Positions 5,841-13,243 of a DNA stretch of 28,358 bases are shown in pieces. The stretch lies in the IMG/VR virus record IMGVR_UViG_3300031603_000021, positions 1-28,358 of that record, one strand, 5' to 3'. The notes under the pieces are model-generated. The model was not told where the DNA came from. It searched no databases and saw only the letters and a program-made list of their open reading frames with translations. The position numbers and the translations under genes are program-made. Each line of letters opens with the position of its first letter. The first letter of the stretch is position 1. This DNA comes from a virus.

Positions 5841-7492
5841 GTGACGAAATTGTAATTGTAGAGGTGGAACCAACCAGTGTAGATGTGCTTGCTGATACAG
5901 GTACTCCTATAGTAACAATTACAGATGACACAACCGGTTTAGTGTCAGTTGTAGACGCATCACCTGTAGTGGCTACTTTGGTGGATGAAAGACCTATTGT
6001 AGTGGTTCGTACTGGTAGTGGTGGATCCATGGATCTTTCATCTATTATGACTATGCTTACAGGACGGTTAACTACAGGTCATATGGATCCAAATCTGTAT
6101 AGTGATTTTAATATGTTACGAGATCTTTGGGCAAGAATAGGTACTGATCTTCTTCTTACTTATCCGGAAGGTGTAGCCATTCAGGAGGCAGGAAGATCAT
6201 ACACAACCCAGTCGATTACGGATGCAGTTAATGACATAACAGTTTCCACCGATGGGAAGATTGAGGCTAACACCACTTTGGTTCAACAGACAGAGTTGGC
6301 TATTACTCAATCGGTGAATCAATTCAAGCAGGATACAAATGGTACTTTTTTTACACATGACACCAGGATTACCCAGACAGCCGCCGAAATTGCAAGTACT
6401 GTTCTCGCCTTGGAAAGTACTGATGGTCTTGTTAGTTTGGCTCGATCTGATATTGATCAAAATGCAACTAATATTGATCTTAAAGTTACCCAACAACAAG
6501 TTGATGAAAGTGGTACTATAGTTACTCTTGGGTCAAGAATCTCCCTTACAGAAGCAACCATTGATTTGGCTGTTGAAGCTTTTGATGAAACCACTGGGCG
6601 TGTATCTGCTGCTGAAATTGCAATTGAAAGTAATGCAATTACTTTATCTGCCAGTAGCCAGTATTTGTCTCAGAAATTAGAAACTGTACAAACCATTCTG
6701 GATAACCAATGGGGTGTAACCGTTGAAGAAGATATTAACGGAAATTCTTATGTCGCTGGTTTTAGTTTACTTTTACACCCTACATGGGCTTTAGGTGAAG
6801 GTTATGATGTAGATGATACTGTTTATTTCTATACTGATGGTGCTGATAAGGCATTTGAGTGTATACTTACAAATATCGGTGATATCACAAATTCTCCCAG
6901 TAACGCCATTTATTGGACTGAAATACCAGGTGGGGCCAAATCAGTATTCACAGTTAATGCCGAACAGTTTCAAGTTACTGGACCTAATGGTGGTCCTGTT
7001 CCTTTGTTTCTGGTAGATGGTGTAACCAATGCAGTTACAATTAATGGTGCCCTTGTTGTTCAACTTATTAAATCTGATACTTGGGAAACTCGGGAAACTA
7101 CAGGTGATTCTGCTTTTAAATTAGATCCAGAAACAGGGCTTGCAGAATTTGTCAATATGATGATGACATTCTCTAATGGTACTGCTAAAACTGATGCACA
7201 AGCTGCTTTAGATATTGTTCCGATACTCTTTCTTTGGGAGGGTGACGAACCAATAAATCTCCAGACAACCATTGTCGGAGCTGATGAATGGCTCTTTGAT
7301 GGTGGGTTAGACGGTGGGTGCCTGATCCAGCTTGAAATTCCTGATGCTTTTGAGGGTATACTTGACGTTGCCCTGAATGGGGAAAATTTGATAGTAACAG
7401 ATTGGGAGAGTGGAAGTCTTATAGATGAGGTGGCCCAGGTAATTGATTTGAATGAAGAAGGTGAAACGATAGATTTAGGGGGATTAGTCTAA
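5837..7492 (+). CDS. Tail fibre / host-specificity protein with CBM-like module
   Basis: A 551-residue fibre-type protein. Residues 1-60 are beta-rich and valine-rich. Residues about 120-290 are a long helical, Thr/Ala-rich region with repeated DITVSTDGKIE and TQTAAEIAST-like segments, as in the central and C-terminal helical parts of lambda gpJ-like proteins (DUF1983 type). Residues about 316-362 (HPTWALGEGYDVDDTVYFY through SPSNAIYWTEI) match the W-x-GxxYxxxDxVxY ... YW pattern of chitin-binding type-3/CBM5-12-like modules. It continues into FTVNAEQFQVTGPNG, also typical of gpJ tails. Coupled by ATGA to the previous gene and abutting the next. Confidence 0.8.
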   Translation: MSDEIVIVEVEPTSVDVLADTGTPIVTITDDTTGLVSVVDASPVVATLVDERPIVVVRTGSGGSMDLSSIMTMLTGRLTTGHMDPNLYSDFNMLRDLWARIGTDLLLTYPEGVAIQEAGRSYTTQSITDAVNDITVSTDGKIEANTTLVQQTELAITQSVNQFKQDTNGTFFTHDTRITQTAAEIASTVLALESTDGLVSLARSDIDQNATNIDLKVTQQQVDESGTIVTLGSRISLTEATIDLAVEAFDETTGRVSAAEIAIESNAITLSASSQYLSQKLETVQTILDNQWGVTVEEDINGNSYVAGFSLLLHPTWALGEGYDVDDTVYFYTDGADKAFECILTNIGDITNSPSNAIYWTEIPGGAKSVFTVNAEQFQVTGPNGGPVPLFLVDGVTNAVTINGALVVQLIKSDTWETRETTGDSAFKLDPETGLAEFVNMMMTFSNGTAKTDAQAALDIVPILFLWEGDEPINLQTTIVGADEWLFDGGLDGGCLIQLEIPDAFEGILDVALNGENLIVTDWESGSLIDEVAQVIDLNEEGETIDLGGLV

Positions 7493-8488
7493 ATGGCATT
7501 AGCTAAAAAAGCAACAGCATTACAAATCCGAAGTGGGACAACTATAGAGACCGATTCGTTTACGGGTCTGAAGAGTGAAATCACTATTGACACAGACAAG
7601 AAGGCTATAGCTGTTCATGACGGTGTAACTCCTGGTGGTTTTATTGTTGGGGAAGCACAAACACTTGCAACAGAAGCAGATGTACTACTCACGCATGCAG
7701 ACGTTGTACTTACACACGCCGATGTTGAACTCACGCATGCAGACGTTATATTAGCAGAGGCTGACAAAGTACAAACTGGATTGGACGCAACAGCGACTGC
7801 CGCTGATCTGGTACAAACCAATCAAGATACCCTTGATACTGCCGCTGATGTTCTTTCTATTGCAGAATCAGAAGCAGCAACCGCAGCAGATGTTGTATTG
7901 ACGAATGCTGATGTTCTTTCCTCCGAAGATTCCAATTTAGAGGCAAATGACTGGGCAAACAGAGCAGAGGATTTATTGACCAGGACGTTTCTTGATGGCG
8001 TAGGGACAAACAGGGCAGCAGGTAATTATTCAACTCTCCATTGGAAAGCTAAAACAGTCGCAGATAAGTTATTGACTGATGCTGACAGCGCACAGACTGC
8101 TTCAGATCGGGTTGCTACCGCAGCAGATAGGGTGGTGACATCCCAGGATGCCTTAGACACAGCAGCGGATGTGGAGCTTACTAATGCAGATGTAGTGTCT
8201 ACTAACGCCGATGTTGTTACTTCTGGTGCAGCAGAGTTAGCAGCAGAGTTAGCAGAGACTAATGTCGCAGCAGATTTAGTTCTTACAAATGCAGATGTGG
8301 TTTCAACAAATGCAGATGTGATTTTAGCTGGGATTGCGGAGACCGGGTCGTTAGGTTATAGTAATGCCTCGGCAGCAAGTGCAGTACAATCGGCAGAAAG
8401 TGCGTTGGAAACTTCTCATGATCTTGATGGTGGAGTTGCCAGTTCAATATATTCAATAGGACAAAGTATAGATGGAGGAGGTGCGTAA
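7493..8488 (+). CDS. Tail fibre with Mtd-like head and heptad-repeat shaft
   Basis: A 331-residue protein starting directly after the upstream stop, with AGGGGGA at 7477-7483. Residues about 8-52 (LQIRSGT, then ITIDTDKKAIAVHDG and TPGGF) resemble the N-terminal attachment domain seen on Mtd-type phage fibres. Residues about 60-150 and 190-285 are runs of 7-residue units of the LTHADVV, LTNADVV, DTAADVL kind, predicting a trimeric coiled-coil shaft. The first three units are encoded by near-identical 21-nt repeats (about 7687-7749). It ends in a Ser/Ala-rich stretch without a receptor domain, and the DGR target gene begins 2 nt after its stop. Confidence 0.8.
   Translation: MALAKKATALQIRSGTTIETDSFTGLKSEITIDTDKKAIAVHDGVTPGGFIVGEAQTLATEADVLLTHADVVLTHADVELTHADVILAEADKVQTGLDATATAADLVQTNQDTLDTAADVLSIAESEAATAADVVLTNADVLSSEDSNLEANDWANRAEDLLTRTFLDGVGTNRAAGNYSTLHWKAKTVADKLLTDADSAQTASDRVATAADRVVTSQDALDTAADVELTNADVVSTNADVVTSGAAELAAELAETNVAADLVLTNADVVSTNADVILAGIAETGSLGYSNASAASAVQSAESALETSHDLDGGVASSIYSIGQSIDGGGA
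7687..7749 (+). repeat. 21-nt coding repeats for heptad units
   Basis: Three consecutive 21-nt units encode LTHADVV, LTHADVE and LTHADVI. The first and third share CTCACGCATGCAGACGTT exactly; the middle copy uses different synonymous codons. More degenerate units continue downstream within the gene. Confidence 0.7.
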
Positions 8489-8489
8489 A

Positions 8490-10115
8490 ATGGCTGAGCG
8501 TATACAAATAAGACGAGACACAGCAGCTAATTGGACTAATGTAAATCCAGTTTTGGCTGATGGTGAGTTAGGTTGGGAAACGGATACGGGTTATATAAAA
8601 GTAGGAGACGGGACAACGGTATGGACAAGTTTATTATATATGATAATACAGGTAGATGATGCAGCGTATGGTGCTGGTTGGAATGGGGAAGCATCTTTAG
8701 CCCCAAGTCAAAATGCTGTATATGATAAGATTCAGACTTTAGCGTTAGCCGGTGTTAACCCCGACATAACCAGTATGACTAATCTTGATGATGGTGGGAT
8801 ACCACAGTCAGCAATAGCCTATACCGGGATAAATGACATAGGTATTGCAGGCAAGCAAGGATTCGGGGTAGGGATATGCCCTGCCGATCTTCTCCCCCCA
8901 GGAATGTCAGAGATGGCAGGAACACGCATTACTGGGCATGATGATTATGGAAATTATCAGTTTCAAGACGGATCAATTGATTGTTATGTACCTATACACT
9001 ATATCAAAATCGGGTCAGGATTAAATGGCATACCAGTTAATCAATTTTCGACAGTTAAATACTTAGCTTTTGTGGATGAAACCGAAGCGAATACAGCAGG
9101 TTATTTTATACCAAGATGTTTTATTGATGGCGGATCAGTTCAAATGGGATACTTTGTGGACAAGTATGAAATATCCAAGAATGCTTGGGGAACAGGTTTT
9201 ATTGGCAGCTCAATTAAAAACGGACTGCCTATTTCTACCGCATCGACTCACAATCCTATTGCAGACTTGACGGCTTGTGCTGGTAATTACTACTATGAAA
9301 TGATTAATGCCGCCCATGCCCGAGATGGTGTTGATGGTGCTGTTAATGCTAACTCGAATTGGTTTGAAACATCCCGGTTTATTCACGTCAACCTTGCTAT
9401 GCTCTCAATGGCCCACGGCCAGGCAGCTTCTGCAACAACTTATTGCGCATGGTACGACGGTGCTGGGGTAACTAACTATCCTAAAGGCTGTAATGATAAT
9501 GCCTTGGGTGATGTGGATGATGGAACGGTACTGTACATTACTGATGGATATTCTAACTGCGGGAAAACGGGTTCAGGTGTTCCTTTTGCCAAGACAACTC
9601 ATAACGGGCAAAATTGTGGTGTTGCAGACTTAAACGGTAATATGTATGAAATTTCTATCGGCGTGACTTCTGACGGTACAGATTATTTTGTTGCCAATGA
9701 ATCAACGGCGATGAAGGATTTTACCGCAGGTAACTCTGGTGCTACTGATCACTGGGGGGCCACTGGTCTCGCTGCAATGATGACAGCTTTTGATATTCCT
9801 TATATGGCAGCGGGGGCTTGGGTCTATATGGGCTCTGGAACAAATCAAGTTCTATCGGAAGCATTAACCGGAAATGATGCTGTGCTTACTTCTTTAGGGC
9901 TACCAAAAGATTCTGGTGGGTATGATGCTACGGGTACTAATCAATTTGGTAAAGACGGAATGTATCAGTATCAATTGAGAAATGAACTATGCGTGCTATC
10001 CGGTTTGGCTTGGAGCGGCGGGTCCTCTGCGGGCGTTTGGGGTTCCCCTTGGAGCAGCGCTCGCGCGCTCTCGAACTACATCCTATCGGGCCGCTTCGCC
10101 TGTTACCCTGTATAA
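8490..10115 (+). CDS. DGR target: hypervariable fibre/receptor-binding protein
   Basis: The protein is 541 residues from ATG 8490, which is 7 nt from GGAGGAGG (8475-8482); an in-frame ATG at 8472 lies upstream of that site and is rejected. Residues 4-48 (IQIRRDT, LADGELGWETDTGYIKVGDG, then TTVW) form the Mtd-type N-terminal domain that anchors fibres. Residues about 140-541 have features of the C-type-lectin/FGE-sulfatase fold used by many DGR targets: PRCFIDGG, GYFVDKYEISKN, HNPIADLTACAGNYYYE and NGQNCGVADLNGNMYEIS. The last 40 residues are the variable repeat, with changes from residue 503 on, ending GRFACYPV. The DGR would diversify this presumed receptor-contact surface. Intact, with avd following at 35 bases. 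Confidence 0.93.
   Translation: MAERIQIRRDTAANWTNVNPVLADGELGWETDTGYIKVGDGTTVWTSLLYMIIQVDDAAYGAGWNGEASLAPSQNAVYDKIQTLALAGVNPDITSMTNLDDGGIPQSAIAYTGINDIGIAGKQGFGVGICPADLLPPGMSEMAGTRITGHDDYGNYQFQDGSIDCYVPIHYIKIGSGLNGIPVNQFSTVKYLAFVDETEANTAGYFIPRCFIDGGSVQMGYFVDKYEISKNAWGTGFIGSSIKNGLPISTASTHNPIADLTACAGNYYYEMINAAHARDGVDGAVNANSNWFETSRFIHVNLAMLSMAHGQAASATTYCAWYDGAGVTNYPKGCNDNALGDVDDGTVLYITDGYSNCGKTGSGVPFAKTTHNGQNCGVADLNGNMYEISIGVTSDGTDYFVANESTAMKDFTAGNSGATDHWGATGLAAMMTAFDIPYMAAGAWVYMGSGTNQVLSEALTGNDAVLTSLGLPKDSGGYDATGTNQFGKDGMYQYQLRNELCVLSGLAWSGGSSAGVWGSPWSSARALSNYILSGRFACYPV
9989..10102 (+). repeat. DGR variable repeat (VR)
   Basis: Aligned without gaps to the template repeat 565 bases downstream (10554-10667). 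Of 114 positions 25 differ, and every difference is at a template adenine: 12 A to G, 9 A to C, 4 A to T. Ten of the 35 template adenines are unchanged. Homology fails at 10103 on the right and before 9989 on the left. It forms the 3' end of the target gene, with the stop codon at 10113-10115. Confidence 0.97.
10084..10098 (+). other. Probable IMH (initiation of mutagenic homing) segment
   Basis: The 15-base GC-rich block TATCGGGCCGCTTCG at the 3' end of VR is identical to TR 10649-10663. Just beyond it the two differ at 10099 and 10102 and then diverge completely. A GC-rich invariant block at this position is where target-primed cDNA integration is thought to start in studied DGRs. Confidence 0.75.
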
Positions 10116-10131
10116 GGGTGCGATAGCACCC
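10116..10131 (+). promoter_or_regulatory. DGR target hairpin with GATA loop
   Basis: GGGTGC (10116-10121) pairs perfectly with GCACCC (10126-10131) around GATA. It begins at the base after the target stop codon and 13 bases after VR. A short GC-rich stem with a GRNA-type tetraloop just past VR is known from phage DGRs as a hairpin/cruciform that promotes retrohoming; GATA fits. It has no T-run, so a terminator is unlikely, and avd follows directly. Confidence 0.8.
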
Positions 10132-10150
10132 GGCTATAAGGAGTTAATAT

Positions 10151-10537
10151 ATGTCCGAACCTGCTCTTAACAGAAAATTTATGGAGACAATGAAATTGTT
10201 GAATGTATACCTAAATCACTTTCCATCCCATGAAAAATACGCACTGTCAAATCAGATCAGAAAAACAGCGTATAATTTATATGATTTTATCACTGAAGGG
10301 CAGAAAAGATATTACAAAAAGACCACCTTAACAAATTTAGATATCAATCATGAAAAACTAAGAATGCAAATTTACTTGGCGTATGAACTGGGATATTTCA
10401 ATTTTAAAGATGGTAAGAATTCTAAAAAGAACATTGAAAAGAGAAGATTTACAGCCATTTCCAGGCGAGTAGATGAATTAGGAAAAATGATTGGCGGATG
10501 GATAAAAAAGATTAAAGAGCAAAACCAATGGAAATAA
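10151..10537 (+). CDS. avd: DGR accessory variability determinant (Avd)
   Basis: A 128-residue, basic, all-helical protein with AAGGAG at 10138-10143. Avd is a small four-helix-bundle protein that forms a pentameric barrel, binds the DGR reverse transcriptase and template RNA and is needed for retrohoming. Matching features are the size, high lysine/arginine content and four predicted helices: residues about 4-23, 27-52, 65-82 and 92-123. They include KYALSNQIRKTAYNLYDFI and HEKLRMQIYLAYELGYF, the latter a typical Avd third-helix pattern. The position between target gene and TR is canonical. Confidence 0.9.
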   Translation: MSEPALNRKFMETMKLLNVYLNHFPSHEKYALSNQIRKTAYNLYDFITEGQKRYYKKTTLTNLDINHEKLRMQIYLAYELGYFNFKDGKNSKKNIEKRRFTAISRRVDELGKMIGGWIKKIKEQNQWK

Positions 10538-10553
10538 AGGGAATGCCATTAAC

Positions 10554-10667
10554 ATGCGTGATATCCGGTTTGAATTGGAACAACAGGTCCAATGCAGGCG
10601 TTTGGAGTTCCAATTGGAACAACAATCGCACGAACTCGAACAACAACATATCGGGCCGCTTCGACTA
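10554..10667 (+). repeat. DGR template repeat (TR)
   Basis: This is the invariant copy, between avd and the reverse transcriptase. Read in the target frame it contains 12 AAC/AAT codons (for example NWNN and NSNNN), the standard design for maximum diversity. All 25 differences from VR are at adenines here. TR is followed by 137 bases before the RT start, close in length to the spacer of the BPP-1 template RNA, which primes cDNA synthesis. The whole avd-TR-RT interval is on one strand. Confidence 0.97.
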
Positions 10668-10804
10668 CAATACCTCAAACCCAGAACCTTGGGACAGTGG
10701 AATTACAGGGATGGTGTTTCCTGCATTATGCGAAATCAACAAGACATGCGTTTTTGGTAGGCCTTTATGGTTCGAAGATCAAGCATGTTTAAATCGGGGG
10801 TAAT
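10668..10804 (+). ncRNA. Spacer part of the DGR template RNA
   Basis: The 137 bases between TR and RT contain no supported gene. In the well-studied Bordetella phage DGR the equivalent spacer of about 140 nt folds, binds RT-Avd and provides the priming site for cDNA. By position this stretch should have the same task. I cannot fold it reliably by hand, and the RNA ends are unknown. Confidence 0.5.
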
Positions 10805-11833
10805 TTGAAACGAGTAGGAAATTTGTTTGAAATTATATTCAGCAGAGAAAATCTTTATCAAGCATACATTGATGCCCGAAAAGGTAAACGGAAAAAGCAG
10901 GCGTGTTTTAATTTTGAAACATCCCTTGGCAGTAATCTGGAATCTTTATATGTAGAAATCCATAGCGGGGGTTACCAACCAATACCCTATAAGAAATTTA
11001 TAGTGTATGAACCAAAAGAACGCATAATTTACGCACCTGCGTTTCGGGACACAGTAGTACAGCATGCTATTTATCGGGTTGTTTATCCAATTTTCGACAA
11101 GACTTTTATTGATCAATCTTTTGCATGTCGGAAGGGCAAGGGAACCCATTTATGTAGTCAACAGACACAAAAGTATATGAGATCATGTAGAGACGATGAG
11201 TATACACTGAAGCTTGATATACGGAAATTTTTCTATTCAATTAATAGAGCAATTCTCAGAAAATTAATTGAAAAGGAAATTAAAGACCAAAGATTGGTTG
11301 ATATTATGATGCTATTTGCGGAGATGGATGCCTTAATTGGTATTCCTATCGGCAATCTGCTAAGCCAGTTATACGCATTAATTTTTATGAACCCAGTGGA
11401 TCATTTTATCAAGCGTATACTTAAGATCAAAAAGTATGTTCGGTATGTTGATGATTTTATTTTGATTGGGCTTACACGGGACCAATGTCTTAAATACCGG
11501 GAAAGAATAATTGAATTTATTGATAAAGAACTGAAATTGAGATTATCAAAATCAACAATTCAGAAAGTCAAGAAGGGCTTGAATTTTGTGGGCTACAGGA
11601 CATGGAAATCAAAGAAGTTTATTCGGAAATACAGTTTATACAAATTTAGAAAAATGGTGAAACAAAACAATCAAGCTGCTACAGTATCAATTTTGGGGCA
11701 TGCAAAATACACTAATTCAATTTTTTACATGTTTAGCATTTTAGAGGAGATTAAAAATGATATTAAAATACCAAAAGGCTTTAGAAATTTTCGACGACAG
11801 GCACTCAACAACCTACACTCTCAGAGAACCTGA
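10805..11833 (+). CDS. DGR reverse transcriptase
   Basis: A 342-residue RT, the mutagenic polymerase that misincorporates at template adenines. The start is TTG 10805 after a GGGGG run; the resulting MKRVGNLFEII is a typical DGR-RT beginning. Motifs in order: RT-1/2 region KFIVYEPKERIIYAPAFRD (64-82), QSFACRKGKGTH (104-115), catalytic D138 in LKLDIRKFF, motif 4 IPIGNLLSQ (180-188) and catalytic YVDD (214-217). A downstream LNFVGYRTW (259-267) follows. The I-G-x3-SQ form of motif 4, in place of QGxxxSP, separates DGR RTs from group II intron and retron enzymes. All catalytic residues are present. The gene end overlaps the next by 77 bases. Confidence 0.97.
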   Translation: MKRVGNLFEIIFSRENLYQAYIDARKGKRKKQACFNFETSLGSNLESLYVEIHSGGYQPIPYKKFIVYEPKERIIYAPAFRDTVVQHAIYRVVYPIFDKTFIDQSFACRKGKGTHLCSQQTQKYMRSCRDDEYTLKLDIRKFFYSINRAILRKLIEKEIKDQRLVDIMMLFAEMDALIGIPIGNLLSQLYALIFMNPVDHFIKRILKIKKYVRYVDDFILIGLTRDQCLKYRERIIEFIDKELKLRLSKSTIQKVKKGLNFVGYRTWKSKKFIRKYSLYKFRKMVKQNNQAATVSILGHAKYTNSIFYMFSILEEIKNDIKIPKGFRNFRRQALNNLHSQRT

Positions 11834-12215
11834 CTACCAGGAGGACGATCCTCGCTGCACTGAGCTTTGCACAATAGGAGAAGACACTTATGTACATGTG
11901 CCTGACAGTGTTATTCTACCGGTCCAGCCGGAACAAATCACATTCTCAACCGTAACTCTTACAGATGCACTCAAGGCAGAGATCAAAGCGTTGTCTCCTC
12001 ATGTTCAACTGTCATACTCCAGGCTCCAAGAGCGTATCAGGACAAAATATAATATAGAAGACGAGCAATATATTACACGTATTTCGGTTGGAGATTTATC
12101 CGGAACATATGTGATGCACGATGATGAGCCTGGATTGATCACAGTGTACCAGGCCTGGGTAGAAGAATGCAGAGAAATTGCCAGGTTGGAACGTGTTGGA
12201 TTAGGTTTGGGTTAA
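11757..12215 (+). CDS. Hypothetical tail-region protein overlapping the RT
   Basis: A 152-residue protein whose start (ATG 11757, GAGGAG at 11744-11749) lies inside the RT gene, giving a 77-base overlap in another frame. The C-terminal part has DALKAEIKALSPHVQLSYSR, then RIRTKYNIEDEQYITRIS and YQAWVEECREIARLERVGLG. A pattern of this kind (residues in VQL, a Y-x-I-x-DE segment, a final Y-x-x-x-ECR helix) occurs in small phage proteins near tail-fibre genes. I know no function. The overlap suggests translation coupled to the RT message. Confidence 0.7.
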   Translation: MILKYQKALEIFDDRHSTTYTLREPDYQEDDPRCTELCTIGEDTYVHVPDSVILPVQPEQITFSTVTLTDALKAEIKALSPHVQLSYSRLQERIRTKYNIEDEQYITRISVGDLSGTYVMHDDEPGLITVYQAWVEECREIARLERVGLGLG

Positions 12216-12241
12216 AGTAAAAAACTAACAGGAGCTGAAAA

Positions 12242-12265
12242 ATGACTAATGGACTGGACAGATAA
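12242..12265 (+). CDS. Possible 7-aa minicistron MTNGLDR
   Basis: A short reading frame with AGGAG at 12230-12234 and a 7-nt gap to the ATG. It ends 15 bases before the next gene start. It could be a translation-coupling leader or the relic of a gene end. No homology can be judged at this length. Confidence 0.25.
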   Translation: MTNGLDR

Positions 12266-12280
12266 TTAGGAGTTGAACCA

Positions 12281-13243
12281 ATGAAGACAATAACAGTTTT
12301 TGCTAAAAATCTACAGAAGACAGGGAACTCCTTGAAGATATGGTCGAGGGGCAGTACACCTGTAAGCATAACAGGTATTAAAGTCTTTCAGTCAGAGGAA
12401 GCTGGGGAGCTCGCAAAAATGTCTGCTCCTCATTCCCTTGAGTATGCTGCGGTGAATGCAGGGTCGGTCAATACTCTGGCGAATATCGTAGCAGCAGCCT
12501 ATGCACAAGCTAAGGCAGATGCAGCCGAATTAGCAGCCAAAGGGCATACAGAAGCCTGGAGTGACTATGGCGCTGATGTGACCGGCTCTAATATCGCATT
12601 ATCTGTGGTAGACCAAGGAACTCTTGCTTTACTTAATGAAATTAGCAAGAACGAGCTTGACACTACTGTTATTGAAGCCGGAAAAATAGCAACAGGTCTT
12701 GTGGTTGCTAATTCAATAGTTGGTAATTCTATCACAGCTACCCAAATAGCAGCCAATACAATTACCGCAAGTCAGATAGCAGCCAATGCCATTACAACAT
12801 CAGAACTCGCAGCCGGTTCAATTACTGCTGCAAAAGGGCAGATAGCAGACCTTGCTGTTACTACAATAAAAATTGGCGCACATGCAGTTACGATTCCTTT
12901 GTATACTTCAACAACAAGTGTCAGAAACGGAGCGCCCAGCAATTACGCCTGGGAAACTGTTTTATCTGCAACGGTCGCTCTTAGTTCGGCTGGCGAGTTG
13001 GCTGCTTGGGGTATGGTAGATTTAGAGTTTTGGGATAATGTTGCTTGGGGTGTGAGAATTTTAATTAACGGCACTCAAACAGGGATAGTAACCAATGGTG
13101 GTGGTATGCAAAATGCCGTGCCCGTAGTAGGAGCAAGAACATGTAATGCAGGTAATCGAACAGTTTTAATACAATGGTACGGCCCCACGACTCACATTCG
13201 ATTTAATGCAGCGCACATGGTAATACAAGGAGCTTACAGATAA
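12281..13243 (+). CDS. Tail fibre-like protein with 10-aa repeats
   Basis: A 320-residue protein; TTAGGAG precedes ATG 12281. Residues about 55-110 are Ala-rich helical (coiled-coil-like). Residues about 145-190 hold four 10-residue repeats: NSITATQIAA, NTITASQIAA, NAITTSELAA and GSITAAKGQI. Repeats of this kind are common in the shaft of gpJ/host-specificity-type proteins. The last 110 residues are beta-rich with many Trp and Gly residues and probably form a terminal knob domain. It may be a second receptor-binding fibre beside the DGR-diversified one; no variable repeat is visible in it. Confidence 0.75.
   Translation: MKTITVFAKNLQKTGNSLKIWSRGSTPVSITGIKVFQSEEAGELAKMSAPHSLEYAAVNAGSVNTLANIVAAAYAQAKADAAELAAKGHTEAWSDYGADVTGSNIALSVVDQGTLALLNEISKNELDTTVIEAGKIATGLVVANSIVGNSITATQIAANTITASQIAANAITTSELAAGSITAAKGQIADLAVTTIKIGAHAVTIPLYTSTTSVRNGAPSNYAWETVLSATVALSSAGELAAWGMVDLEFWDNVAWGVRILINGTQTGIVTNGGGMQNAVPVVGARTCNAGNRTVLIQWYGPTTHIRFNAAHMVIQGAYR

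Noticed and set aside
7615-7821. Minus-strand Ser/Thr/Val repeat frame
   Set aside because: It is the reverse complement of the 21-nt heptad repeats of the fibre gene at 7493.
10528-10803. 91-aa frame running through the TR in the same frame as the target gene
   Set aside because: It is the template read as protein (NWNN, NSNNN). It overlaps avd, has no good ribosome site and ends just before the RT. The open frame follows from stop-free TR design, not from a real product.
12281-13243. Second DGR target candidate among the downstream fibre genes
   Set aside because: No stretch with adenine-only differences to the TR could be found there; its repeats are ordinary 10-aa shaft repeats.
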